Source of the DNA: Chlorogloeopsis sp. ULAP01
Lineage (GTDB): Bacteria > Cyanobacteriota > Cyanobacteriia > Cyanobacteriales > Nostocaceae
Assembly: GCF_030381805.1 (NCBI RefSeq)
Contig: NZ_JAUDRH010000014.1
Coordinates: 124,001-188,000 of the forward strand
DNA: 64,000 nt
Direction of reading: 5' to 3'
Shown: positions 17,166-26,135 of the stretch, one piece after another
Position numbering within the stretch: the first letter of the stretch is position 1
How the letters are laid out: every line of letters begins with the position of its first letter
Translations under genes and position numbers: made by a program
The notes under the pieces: model-generated
What the model saw: only the letters and a program-made list of their open reading frames with translations
Database searches by the model: none
Told to the model about the DNA's origin: nothing

Positions 17166-18995
17166 ATGCAACCCGATCACAATTCTCATCGAGCTTCTCA
17201 AGAAGATACACAAGTACAAAACGAAACAACAAATCTTCAATTTCGTGGTAAAGGAAGGAAGCGTGGCAGATTTTTGTTAGGCAGCGGCGTTACGAGACGC
17301 TCATTTCTCGGTCATGCTGGTATCTTTACTGTTACTAGCGTTGTTGCAGGGGTGGTGGGTTCTTCTTTCTCTAAGAAAAAAGGCATTGTCCAGGCACAAG
17401 AAATTGCTCAAGCTGGAAATCCTGTTAGACAGTTCAATTATGTTCAGTTTCGCCAGAAATCCTTTCAAGTGCGTCTGGAAGCAGCGCGAGCCAATCAACA
17501 GATTGAGATTCCACCACATCCAACTAACGGTGATGAAGAACGCTACTCCAATAAAATCGCCACTGACACTAGGGGACTACCGCACAACCAGCGAGGCGAA
17601 GTTGATCTTAAAGCCTATGATTCTTTGATTAGAGCACTGACAACACAGAACCCGGATGACTATGAAAATATTATCCTGGGTGGGGCGAGGAAACTAGTCA
17701 ACCCTCAAGGCCCATTGGCAATTAGCTTAGAAGGGATCAATGCATCTCAGGTGGGAATTCCACCAGCGCCCACTCTAGATAGCCCAGAACAAGCAGTAGA
17801 GGCGGTTGAACTCTACTGGCAGGCTTTATTGAGAGATGTACCTTTTCATAGATTTGAGGACGATCCGAAAGTCTCGGCAGCGATCGCAGAACTAAATAAC
17901 CTTTCAGCTTTCAAAGGGCCAAAACAGAATGGTAGTGTTACTCCCCAAACCCTATTTCGCGGTAGTGTCATCTATGTTGATGAAAGCGATTCTTCAGGTA
18001 GAACAGCAAAACATATTATCCCACCTGGAGTGACAGAAGGGCCTTATATTTCACAGTTTCTGTTACGGGAGATTCCTTACAATACCCAGGTTATTTCACC
18101 CCTAATTCGTACTGCTCTTGCTGGTAAGGAAAATGACTTCCTCACTAATTACGAAGAATGGCTAACTGTTCAGAATGGAGGCAGTTCTGGTAAGTCTATT
18201 AAATACGATCCAACACGTCGTTTTGTATCCACTGTTCGGGATTTAAGTGAATTAGCACATATCGGTGGGGCTTTGTTCTTTGGAGCCTTCTTGACTCTCA
18301 GTGGTGGAATTAGAGCACCCTTAAACCCAGGTAATCCCTATCTCAACTCGAAGACTCAACTAGGTTCTGCTGCTACGTTTGCACCAGCACATTTTCAAGC
18401 TTTACTTAACCTAGCTCCTTCACGAGCCATTAGAGTTGGTTACTGGCAAAAGTTTTATGTACATCGGCGTTTACGACCGGAAGCGTATGGTGGGTTAATC
18501 TACAATAACCTTGTCAATAAAACTGACTATCCGATTAATTCAGAAGTTCTAAATTCCACAGCTTTAGCTCAAACTTTTAGCACCTTTGGCACCTATCTGT
18601 TACCCCATGCCTACCCTGAAGGCGCACCTTTTCATCCTTCCTATGTTGGTGGTGCTGCCTCCATTGCTGGTGTACAAGCTACCCTTTTGAAAGCCTTTTT
18701 TGATGAGAACTTTATCATTCCCGATCCTGTAGTACCCGATCCCAACGATCCCACAAAAGTAATTCCCTACAGTGGAGCACCACTTACAGTCGGTGGTGAA
18801 TTGAACAAGCTGGCAACTAACTATTATATTGGACGCGGTCATGGCGGTATCCATTGGCGTTCGGATGGTGCTGCTGGCTTGGCGTTAGGAGAAGAAGTTG
18901 CCATTAGCATCCTCAGAGACGAAAGACTGGGTTACAACGAAAAATTTAATGGCTTCACGTTTACCAAGTTTGATGGCACACAGATAACCGTTTGA
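17166..18995 (+). CDS. Vanadium-dependent haloperoxidase-like protein, Tat-exported, catalytic His replaced
   Basis: A 609-residue protein. A twin-arginine signal (TRRSFLGHAGIF, Arg44-Arg45, then a hydrophobic stretch) directs export. The vanadate site of algal-type bromoperoxidases is recognisable: Lys429 and Arg437 (KFYVHRRLRP), His490 (HPSY), and Arg557 with His563 and the D of GRGHGGIHWRSD. The usual HPSYPSGHA reads HPSYVGGAA here, so the phosphate-contact Ser becomes Gly495 and the acid/base His becomes Ala497. ATG 17166 is chosen over an upstream in-frame codon because it starts just before the basic Tat region. Activity as a haloperoxidase is therefore doubtful; a PAP2-type phosphatase or a vanadate/phosphate-binding role is possible. 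Confidence 0.85.
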   Translation: MQPDHNSHRASQEDTQVQNETTNLQFRGKGRKRGRFLLGSGVTRRSFLGHAGIFTVTSVVAGVVGSSFSKKKGIVQAQEIAQAGNPVRQFNYVQFRQKSFQVRLEAARANQQIEIPPHPTNGDEERYSNKIATDTRGLPHNQRGEVDLKAYDSLIRALTTQNPDDYENIILGGARKLVNPQGPLAISLEGINASQVGIPPAPTLDSPEQAVEAVELYWQALLRDVPFHRFEDDPKVSAAIAELNNLSAFKGPKQNGSVTPQTLFRGSVIYVDESDSSGRTAKHIIPPGVTEGPYISQFLLREIPYNTQVISPLIRTALAGKENDFLTNYEEWLTVQNGGSSGKSIKYDPTRRFVSTVRDLSELAHIGGALFFGAFLTLSGGIRAPLNPGNPYLNSKTQLGSAATFAPAHFQALLNLAPSRAIRVGYWQKFYVHRRLRPEAYGGLIYNNLVNKTDYPINSEVLNSTALAQTFSTFGTYLLPHAYPEGAPFHPSYVGGAASIAGVQATLLKAFFDENFIIPDPVVPDPNDPTKVIPYSGAPLTVGGELNKLATNYYIGRGHGGIHWRSDGAAGLALGEEVAISILRDERLGYNEKFNGFTFTKFDGTQITV

Positions 18996-19090
18996 AGCTA
19001 TTAAGTAATATTTGTCAAAACTAAAAATTACAGAAAAGTGCTTGCAATGGGAGTGCTATTTGTGCGAAAGTCTTACTTGCGGCTACTCAT

Positions 19091-19116
19091 TACGGTAACT
19101 CGATAGAGTTACCGTA
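19091..19116. promoter_or_regulatory. Operator-like 26-bp perfect inverted repeat, upstream of TPR gene
   Basis: TACGGTAACTC (19091-19101) and GAGTTACCGTA (19106-19116) are perfect 11-bp mirror arms around GATA, followed by TTTT. This is the cleanest copy in the window. It ends 55 bp before the TPR-gene ATG. Confidence 0.85.
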
Positions 19117-19171
19117 TTTTAAAGATAAAAGACAGAAATAAATGTAGCGACGCAATCGTTTGGAAACAGCG

Positions 19172-20532
19172 ATGTTAAAAGACTCTCAAGATCTGGCTGT
19201 TAGTACTAACTCATTAGAGGCTCTAAATGCGATTAATGGCTTTTGCGAGCAATTATTGAGCGTTGGCAACAATGCTGAGGTGAGCCTAAAAGCCGTTGAA
19301 GCAGATCCAGTCTCTACTCTTGCCAATATTTATGCAGCAGCTTTTTATCTGTTTTCCGGCACTAGCGATACTTTCGCCCAGGCAGTAAATTATCTTAACG
19401 CTGCTAAAACACATCTTGCTGACGCCAACGAACGCGAACAACTCTATCTAGCTGCCATTGATGCTTGGATAAAGCGTGATACCCAGAGTGCGATCGCTCA
19501 TCATGAAGCGATCGCCGAATCTTTTCCTCGTGATTTAATCTCTGTACATATCTGCCAGTACCACTACAGAAATTGCGGTGACAGTGAGGGAATGCTGCGG
19601 ATTGCAGAAAAAGTTTTACCAGCCAATCGCGATAATCCATATATATACGGAATGCTTGCTTTTGGCTTAGAAGAATGTCATCGCCTATCAGAGGCAGAAG
19701 AAGCAGGGCGACGGGCAACCGAAATGAAACGCGATAACCGTTGGGCGCACCACGCCGTAGCTCATGTTTTAGAAACTCAAGGGCGTTTAAAAGACGGAAT
19801 TGCTTGGATGGAGAGTGTCTGCGACACTTGGGAAAGTAGCAACCCAGCTTTTTACAGCCATCTTTGGTGGCACACCGCTCTGTATCATCTTGATGCTGAG
19901 GACATTACTAAAGTATTAGAAATTTATGACACTCACATCTGGGGACGTGCCAGAAAAGATAATGGACGTGAACAAGTTAATGCGATCTCGCTACTGCTGC
20001 GCTTGGAATTGAGAGGCGTAGATGTAGGTTCGCGCTGGCAAGAAATAGCCGCTTACCTCCAGCCAAGATTGCATGAACACGTCCTTGGTTTTATGGATTT
20101 GCATTATAGCATTATATCTATGCATTAGTACGTGCTGGTAAAGATGATTGGGCAGCACAGATGTTAGAGAGTATGCAAGTATACGCTCGTAAAACACTGT
20201 CCTATGTACAAGCAACCTGGTTAGAGGTGATTTTACCTGCTGCTCGTGGGATGATAGCTCATGCTCAGGGGGAATTGCAGATTGCGATCGCTCAATTAGA
20301 ATTGGTACTGCCAAGTTTACAACAAGCAGGTGGTAGCCATGCCCAAAGAGATTTATTTGAGCAAGCCTATCTTTATGCGTTGATTCGTAGTCAAGAGTAT
20401 CGCAAAGCACTGGGTATTATTGAAAAGCGTCATGTCAAGCGAAGCAACATCCCAATCATTCAACGGGAATTAGCTTATGTCTATAGAGAACTAGGACGTA
20501 GTGTGAGGAAATTTAATAACTTAATTACTTGA
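19172..20532 (+). pseudogene. TTC38-like tetratricopeptide-repeat protein, broken by an 8-bp tandem duplication
   Basis: From ATG 19172 the frame gives TPR/TTC38-type sequence (RWAHHAVAHVLETQGR, AFYSHLWWHTALYHL) until HVLGFMDLHY. It then hits TAG at 20126-20128. The remaining ~135 codons (ALVRAGKDDWAAQML onward to 20532) are intact in another frame. Bases 20101-20116 are GCATTATA twice in a row; removing one copy restores DLHYIYALVRAG exactly. The whole gene would encode about 450 aa, the normal TTC38 length. Role of bacterial TTC38 proteins is unknown. It overlaps the next gene by one base (TGATG). Confidence 0.88.
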
Positions 20533-20954
20533 TGTTAGTACAATTGGCAGAGTCTGATTCTCAAATTTTAGGATGTTTCCCTGTTATGTCCCAGTTACGT
20601 CTGCATCTTCAAAAGACTGAATTCGTGGAACAAGTTCGGCATCAGATGAAAGAAGGATATAAACTTGCCTTCTTGCAAATACAAGAGCAAGTTTTAGCAG
20701 TGGCGGGATTTCGTGTTTCTACTTGTTTGGCATCAGGAAAATTTTTGTACATTGATGACTTGGTTGTTGATGAGTTGAATCAGTCACAGGGTTATGGTCA
20801 AAATTTATTCCAGTGGTTAATAGAATATGCTCAAAATCATCAGTGTCAACATTTGAGTCTTGATTCCGGAGTACAGCGATTTACAGATCATAGATTTTAT
20901 CTGATGCAGCGTATGAATATTACAAGTCATCACTTTTCAATAGAATTATCGTAA
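20532..20954 (+). CDS. GNAT family N-acetyltransferase
   Basis: A 140-residue GNAT. LAVAGFRVS and FLYIDDLVVDELNQSQGYGQNLF form the core strands and the acetyl-CoA loop (QGYGQNL in place of the usual Q/RxxGxG), and HLSLDSGVQR, then FYLMQRMNI, complete motif B. The ATG at 20532 overlaps the TGA of the TPR gene (TGATG), so translation is coupled. The frameshift upstream may therefore reduce its expression. Substrate unknown. Confidence 0.82.
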   Translation: MLVQLAESDSQILGCFPVMSQLRLHLQKTEFVEQVRHQMKEGYKLAFLQIQEQVLAVAGFRVSTCLASGKFLYIDDLVVDELNQSQGYGQNLFQWLIEYAQNHQCQHLSLDSGVQRFTDHRFYLMQRMNITSHHFSIELS

Positions 20955-21079
20955 ATAATTTATAGGCTTGGCAGTTTTTTAAATAACTATAGATTGCACT
21001 GGAAAAAGAGTAATTATGTTCACCTACTAATCATAACAAGTATTATTAACCACCTTAGAAATTAGCTCAGGTTAACCAC

Positions 21080-22060
21080 ATGAAATATATCAACCTTGGC
21101 AAAACCGGACTAAAATTATCACGCCTTGCTCTAGGCACAATGACTTATGGCTCTCGTCGGTGGCGAGAATGGGTACTAGAAGAACAAGAGAGCCGCCCGT
21201 TTATCAAACTTGCTTTAGAGTTGGGGATTAACTTCTTTGACACAGCTGATGTTTATTCCTTGGGTGTCAGCGAAGAAATCCTGGGGCGAGCGCTCAAAGA
21301 TTTTGCAAAAAGAGATCAAGTAATTATAGCGACTAAAGTCTTTAATAAAGTCGGTGATGGCCCCAACGATCGGGGATTATCTCGCAAACATATTTTTGAT
21401 AGCATTGATGCTTCCCTGCAACGACTCCAGACAGATTACGTAGACTTGTACCAAATTCACCGCTGGGACTACGAAACACCTGTAGAGGAAACTCTAGAAG
21501 CACTACATGATTTAGTTAAATTGGGTAAGGTGCGTTACATAGGTGCATCGAGTATGTACGCATGGCAGTTTGCCAAAGCTTTGTATACAGCCGATAAACA
21601 CGGTTGGACTCGCTTTGTATCTATGCAAAATCACTACAACCTAGTTTATAGAGAAGAAGAACGAGAAGTTATACCCTTGTCGCTGGCTGAAGGAGTTGGG
21701 ATCATTCCTTGGAGTCCCCTAGCGCGGGGCTTATTAGCAGGAACTCGGCAAAAGCAAGGCTACGGTGAAACCTTACGAGCAAAAACCGATGAATTTGCCC
21801 ATGAACTCTACTACGATGATTCCGATTTTCAAATAGTCGATCGCGTAGTCGAGTTAGCGCAAAAACGCGGCGTTAAACCAGCGCAAATTGCCCTAGCTTG
21901 GTTGTTGCATCAACCGGGAGTGACTGCACCTATCATTGGTGCCAGTAAGATAGAACATCTCAAAGAAGCAGTTGAAGCTGTGGATTTGGTGCTTGCGGAG
22001 GAAGAACGCAAGTTGCTTGAGGAACCATACAAACCTCATCCCATCTTAGGGCATCGCTAA
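21080..22060 (+). CDS. Aldo/keto reductase
   Basis: A 326-residue NADPH-dependent AKR of the voltage-gated-K+-channel-beta-like/YhdN type. LGKTGLKLSRLALGTMTYG opens the barrel. The tetrad is FDTADVYSLG (Asp, Tyr), an ATKVF Lys and a QIHRWDYETP His. QNHYNLVYREEEREV and SPLARGLLAG follow, then PIIGASKIEHLKEA, the cofactor-binding end. It reduces aldehydes, ketones or quinones. It lies 42 bp before folE on the same strand. Confidence 0.9.
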   Translation: MKYINLGKTGLKLSRLALGTMTYGSRRWREWVLEEQESRPFIKLALELGINFFDTADVYSLGVSEEILGRALKDFAKRDQVIIATKVFNKVGDGPNDRGLSRKHIFDSIDASLQRLQTDYVDLYQIHRWDYETPVEETLEALHDLVKLGKVRYIGASSMYAWQFAKALYTADKHGWTRFVSMQNHYNLVYREEEREVIPLSLAEGVGIIPWSPLARGLLAGTRQKQGYGETLRAKTDEFAHELYYDDSDFQIVDRVVELAQKRGVKPAQIALAWLLHQPGVTAPIIGASKIEHLKEAVEAVDLVLAEEERKLLEEPYKPHPILGHR

Positions 22061-22102
22061 AAAATTAGTGTAATCACAAAATATTTTTAGGTTAGAGTGC
22101 CA

Positions 22103-22726
22103 ATGACAATCGAGCTTAATTACCAATTCTGCTCCACAACCCTAAATGATGAGCGATCGCATTTACAGCCAATTGAGTCTGCTGTCAAAACACTACTGCT
22201 AGACGTGGGAGAAGATCCCAATCGTGAGGGACTCTTGAAAACACCCAAGCGAGTAGCAGAGGCAATGCGATTTCTCACCAGTGGCTATCACCAATCTCTA
22301 GAAGAATTGATTAACGGTGCCATTTTTGACGAAGGTCATAACGAGATGGTACTAGTACGAGATATTGATGTTTTTAGCCTCTGCGAACACCATATGTTGC
22401 CGTTCATGGGTAAAGCTCATGTTGCTTATATCCCCAATCAAAAAGTCGTGGGATTAAGCAAACTTGCCCGGATCGTCGAAATGTATTCCCGTCGCTTGCA
22501 AGTGCAGGAGAGATTAACCAAACAAGTAGCCGAAGCTATTCAGACGATTCTCGAACCACAGGGTGTTGCAGTTGTGATTGAAGCTACTCATATGTGTATG
22601 GTGATGCGGGGAGTACAGAAGCCTGGTTCTTGGACTGTTACTAGTGCAATGGTAGGTGTATTTCAAGAGCAAAAAACTCGTGAAGAATTTTTCAACTTAA
22701 TTAGTCATCAAGCAAAGTTGTTTTAG
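22103..22726 (+). CDS. folE: GTP cyclohydrolase I
   Basis: A 207-residue FolE converting GTP to 7,8-dihydroneopterin triphosphate, the first step to folate, pterins and 7-deazaguanines. Zinc ligands are seen in FSLCEHHMLPFMGK (Cys, His) and THMCMVMRG (Cys). GLSKLARIVEMYSRRLQVQERLT is, in pieces (LSKLARIVEMYSRRLQ), the signature helix. ATG 22103 is preferred to GTG 22097. Cyanobacteria usually have a housekeeping folE elsewhere, so this copy next to an aldo/keto reductase could serve a specialised pterin or a zinc-limitation or regulon role; that is inference. Confidence 0.93.
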   Translation: MTIELNYQFCSTTLNDERSHLQPIESAVKTLLLDVGEDPNREGLLKTPKRVAEAMRFLTSGYHQSLEELINGAIFDEGHNEMVLVRDIDVFSLCEHHMLPFMGKAHVAYIPNQKVVGLSKLARIVEMYSRRLQVQERLTKQVAEAIQTILEPQGVAVVIEATHMCMVMRGVQKPGSWTVTSAMVGVFQEQKTREEFFNLISHQAKLF

Positions 22727-22898
22727 GTAGAAGATAGCAGCTTTTATATAGGCAAATCATGCGATCGCGCTATCTAAGCTCCAATATATTTGACTAACAT
22801 TCATTAAGAATGTTTTCATCATGCTTAAGAAATATCCGTGAAATTGTATAAGCTTGCTTTTTACAAAAAACTATGAGATATTTTCTTTTAGGAACAAA

Positions 22899-22924
22899 TA
22901 CGGTTTGCCTACCAACTTACCGTA
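22899..22924. promoter_or_regulatory. Operator-like 26-bp inverted repeat, upstream of the sulfonate ABC operon
   Basis: Core TACGGTTTGC-CTACCA-ACTTACCGTA flanked by AAA and TTTT; the outer six bases of each arm match perfectly. It lies 147 bp upstream of the ATG at 23071. The remainder of 22727-23070 shows no gene. Confidence 0.78.
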
Positions 22925-23070
22925 TTTTAGCAATAGAGAAAATTTAGTCGAAGCAAAGCTCTTAAGAATGTAGCTCTAGTTGAAAACAAAACTTGACTAC
23001 ATAGCTTAAGCAATTGCAACTATCAAAGCTTATTAAATTTTCTCCTACGCTCATTACAAAATTTTACAAA

Positions 23071-23991
23071 ATGACCATGAGTAGTAATTCCATCACGACT
23101 CATTTAAGATTGTTTGACTCAGGCGGTTGGGTATTGCCTTGGCAAGTTGCACACCAGGAAGGTTTCTTTGCTGAGGAAGGTATTAGTGTTGAGTTCACAG
23201 AAGGAGAACGCACGGAAGAAGCCCTGCGTCAATCCACTGCGGATCTAACTAAGAGCTACAAAGAAACTAATCTATGTGCTGGTAATATTGATGTTTATTC
23301 AGCCTGTGAGTGGGGCATTATTAAGCGTGTAGTAGAACTCCAGTCTGGAAAAATTATCGGTAATCGGCGCACGGTTGGCATGGTTCACACCATCTACGTG
23401 CGAGAAAACTCTGGATTGAACACACCAAAAGATTTGGCTGGAGTACCAATTGCTGTTAACTTCAACTCAGGCTCCTACTTTGCAGCATATGAAGCTTTGG
23501 AAAATCACGGTATACCCCGCAATCAAATCAAGCTGATTCACTTTGGTGCACCCATCAAGCGGGCGGAAGCATTATTTACTGCTCAGGTAGAAGCTAGTTC
23601 CTTGATGGAACCTTACAGCACATTGGCACAAGTCAAGGGATTCCGTCCTCTTCTAGAATACCCTGGTCGTGGTGGCTGGGTTGGAAGGGAAAAGCTGGAT
23701 AAACCAACATTAGAAGCTTTTTACCGGGCAGTCGCCAAAGCTGTAGATAAAATTAACCAACAACCAGAAAAATATAAAGAACAACTTGTTAATATCCTAG
23801 TTAAGGATGGCATTGATGCACAGACTATAGACAAAGTCCGGGCAGCAATTAAAGTGCCACGTTATCTACCACCAGAGCCTCTGAGTCGAGAAGGATTTGA
23901 CAGTACCTATCGCTGGATGGTAGAGCGAGAACTAATTGCTCCAAACGCGACTTATGAGCAAGTGGTTGATACGCAACTTGTTTCTGCCTGA
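23071..23991 (+). CDS. NMT1/SsuA-like binding-protein-fold protein without signal peptide
   Basis: A 306-residue type 2 periplasmic-binding fold: LFDSGGWVLPWQVAHQEGFF, EEGISVEF, DVYSACEWG, LNTPKDLAGVPIAV, ALFTAQVEASSLMEP. It resembles the sulfonate/THI5 family. The N-terminus MTMSSNSITTHLRL has no hydrophobic segment or lipobox, and the short in-frame extension to 23014 does not supply one. It may be cytoplasmic, like the THI5 pyrimidine synthase or the DszB desulfinase that share this fold, or exported another way. It is first in the operon with ssuABC, so it likely concerns an organosulfur ligand or substrate. Confidence 0.78.
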   Translation: MTMSSNSITTHLRLFDSGGWVLPWQVAHQEGFFAEEGISVEFTEGERTEEALRQSTADLTKSYKETNLCAGNIDVYSACEWGIIKRVVELQSGKIIGNRRTVGMVHTIYVRENSGLNTPKDLAGVPIAVNFNSGSYFAAYEALENHGIPRNQIKLIHFGAPIKRAEALFTAQVEASSLMEPYSTLAQVKGFRPLLEYPGRGGWVGREKLDKPTLEAFYRAVAKAVDKINQQPEKYKEQLVNILVKDGIDAQTIDKVRAAIKVPRYLPPEPLSREGFDSTYRWMVERELIAPNATYEQVVDTQLVSA

Positions 23992-24077
23992 ACCATCTGA
24001 AGTTAGGTTACAAACTAAGTTTGCTTTCATAAATTGGCAGCTTTCGTGCAACTAAACCTTGTGTCTCCTCTGAAGTT

Positions 24078-24115
24078 GGGAGGGATGTCTTAAGCGCATC
24101 TCTCCCGCCTTTTCT
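24078..24115 (+). terminator. Stem-loop between the two binding-protein genes
   Basis: GGGAGGGATG (24078-24087) pairs with CATCTCTCCC (24097-24106) over 10 bp with one G-U pair and a 9-nt loop, then GCCTTTTCTC. It may be an intra-operon attenuator that lowers expression of ssuABC relative to the first gene, or a terminator. Confidence 0.6.
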
Positions 24116-24173
24116 CTAGATATTTCTTTCCGCCCACTGCACTAGTTCAATATTTTCCTAAAGGATAGTTGCA

Positions 24174-25256
24174 ATGGTAAAACGCCGACGTTTTTTAAAA
24201 AATTTTTCTTTGGGAACTGTGACTGCTTTGACACTCATCGCTTGTCAGGATTCCAACTCAACTGGAAAGTTAGAGAACCAGGATAGTAATGCCTCCACTA
24301 CTACTTCTAGTAAAAATCCTGCCGTCAAAAGCCAAACTACTGTTAAGTTAGGGGCAGTTACCGGGATCAATTCTATCGATGTTTGGATTCCCTATGATCT
24401 GGGCTACTTCAAAGCAGCTGGATTAGAAGCAGAAATTATCCAGTTTAAGAGTGCCACAAAGATGCGGGATGCTTTAGTAGCAGGAGAAATTGATTTTAGT
24501 GCTCAGGCTCCACTGCACGTCTATCTTTCTCGTCTCAAAGGCATACCTCTAAAAGTTGTTGCTAATCGTCGAAATATTGTTGATGCAGCGCTAATTGTTC
24601 GCAAAGATTTAGAAGCCTCTACTAGACAAGTCTTGGATCTCAAAGGTAAAAGCATTTCTGTGGGAGCAATTGGCAGTTGGAGTTGGGCATTGACTCAAAA
24701 GTACCTGCAACATCACGGACTCGATCCAAGTAAGGATGTCAAATATGTTGCCAGTGAGTCTAGTACAAATTATGCCTTAGTTAAGAGTGGTCAAGTTGAT
24801 GCAGCAGTAACTCCACCACCAGATTTGACACGCTTGATCCAAGAGCAGGCAGGCTTTACCTTAGTAGATCCTACAGAGCCATCTGTACACCAAGAATATT
24901 TTGGAGCTTTGGAGGCAATGACTAGGGCATGGCTTGCCCATGAGCGTATTTTGAAAGAGAAACCAGATGCGATCGCCAAATTGGTTGAGGCTGTCAACCA
25001 GACGATGCAATATTTACATACTCACAGTCCAGAAGAAGTAGCCGAGACTGTTGCCAAGCGCTACGAAGGAACTCCTATCCCCGTGCTGACTGAGAGTATT
25101 AAAAGAGATATCAAAAGAGCCATTCCTGATAACGCTTCTATTAGTAAAAATGCTTATTTAGCTGACCAGAAAGTATTTATAGACACTAAGATTGTCACGA
25201 AGTTAGTGCCGTATGAAGAGGGTGTATACGATGCCGCAGCTGGAAATCGGGCTTAA
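24174..25256 (+). CDS. ssuA: ABC transporter substrate-binding lipoprotein (sulfonate/taurine type)
   Basis: A 360-residue binding protein. The N-terminus MVKRRRFLKNFSLG is Tat-like and leads to the lipobox LIAC (Cys24), so it is probably a lipid-anchored periplasmic protein. The mature part has the SsuA/TauA/NrtA fold: LGAVTGINSIDVWIPYDLGYF, KMRDALVAGEIDFS, DLKGKSISVGAIGS, VDAAVTPPPDLT. The gene overlaps the ATPase gene by 26 bp. Ligand is probably an aliphatic or aromatic sulfonate; nitrate, bicarbonate or thiamine-precursor ligands are alternatives for this fold. Confidence 0.87.
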   Translation: MVKRRRFLKNFSLGTVTALTLIACQDSNSTGKLENQDSNASTTTSSKNPAVKSQTTVKLGAVTGINSIDVWIPYDLGYFKAAGLEAEIIQFKSATKMRDALVAGEIDFSAQAPLHVYLSRLKGIPLKVVANRRNIVDAALIVRKDLEASTRQVLDLKGKSISVGAIGSWSWALTQKYLQHHGLDPSKDVKYVASESSTNYALVKSGQVDAAVTPPPDLTRLIQEQAGFTLVDPTEPSVHQEYFGALEAMTRAWLAHERILKEKPDAIAKLVEAVNQTMQYLHTHSPEEVAETVAKRYEGTPIPVLTESIKRDIKRAIPDNASISKNAYLADQKVFIDTKIVTKLVPYEEGVYDAAAGNRA

Positions 25257-26049
25257 TCGTGAGTCGAATTCACCTAGTCCTTACGCTTTGGAAGCACAGC
25301 ACGTTTCTATTACCTATTGGAGTAAACATAAACGAGTTGAAGCTCTCAAAGATATTAGCTTTGCCGTAAAACCAGGAGAATTCTTGAGTTTGATCGGCCC
25401 TAGTGGGTGTGGTAAAAGTACTTTATTGAACGCACTGGCAGGTATTAGCAGAGCAGGGGTAGAACTCGATGGAGAAATTAGACGTCCCCGCCATCAAGTA
25501 CTCGGCTATTTGTTCCAAAAGCAAACCTTACTGCCGTGGCGTACAGTTTTGGAGAACGTGGTTGCACCTCTAGAAATTCGTGGTGTGCCTAAAATAGAAC
25601 GGCGAAATAAAGGTTTGGAATTATTAGCAAAGTATGGGCTGCAAGGCTTTGAACACAGCTACCCCAGTGAACTTTCAGGCGGAATGCAACAACGAGTTTT
25701 GCTCATTAGGACATTAATTTATCAGCCAGATGTGGTGTTACTTGACGAACCACTTAGTAGCTTAGACGCTCAAACCCGCGTACTCTTGCAAGATGAGTTT
25801 CTGCGCATCTGGCGGGATACGGGATGTACTTTTATATTAGTTACTCATGATTTAGAAGAAGCTATTGTCCTTTCCCAAAGGGTTTTTTTGTTGGGGGCGC
25901 GTCCGGGTAGATTAGTGCGAGAATTTTCAATACCACTGCCAAGCGATCGCTCCGCTTTGACAATCCGCACCAATCCCAAGTTTCAAAATCTCCAAAGAGA
26001 AATATGGCAGGATTTATTCCAATCCCTAGTCGGGATTTATGCACAATAG
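25231..26049 (+). CDS. ssuB: ABC transporter ATP-binding protein (SsuB/TauB type)
   Basis: A 272-residue ATPase. Walker A is GPSGCGKSTLLN, the Q-loop is YLFQKQTLLPW, the signature LSGGMQQR, Walker B VVLLDEPLSSLD and the H-loop TLVTHDLEEA-like (ILVTHDLEEA). Sequence and length match the nitrate/sulfonate/taurine subfamily. The start MPQLEIGL at 25231 overlaps the binding-protein stop by 26 bp; a GTG-initiated extension from 25213 is possible. It powers the permease encoded next and may serve the other binding proteins in the window. Confidence 0.92.
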   Translation: MPQLEIGLNRESNSPSPYALEAQHVSITYWSKHKRVEALKDISFAVKPGEFLSLIGPSGCGKSTLLNALAGISRAGVELDGEIRRPRHQVLGYLFQKQTLLPWRTVLENVVAPLEIRGVPKIERRNKGLELLAKYGLQGFEHSYPSELSGGMQQRVLLIRTLIYQPDVVLLDEPLSSLDAQTRVLLQDEFLRIWRDTGCTFILVTHDLEEAIVLSQRVFLLGARPGRLVREFSIPLPSDRSALTIRTNPKFQNLQREIWQDLFQSLVGIYAQ

Positions 26050-26135
26050 CTTTCTTACTATAGACAAAATAACAGATTCGCTAGAGCAAGGTGGATTCAA
26101 CTGGAATTGAAACCGCCATAACTGGGAGGGTATCA

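Noticed and set aside
23071..23991. Calling this protein a DszB desulfinase
   Set aside because: The fold is shared but I cannot align the catalytic Cys/His/Arg set of DszB by eye; only the lack of a signal peptide supports an enzymatic role.
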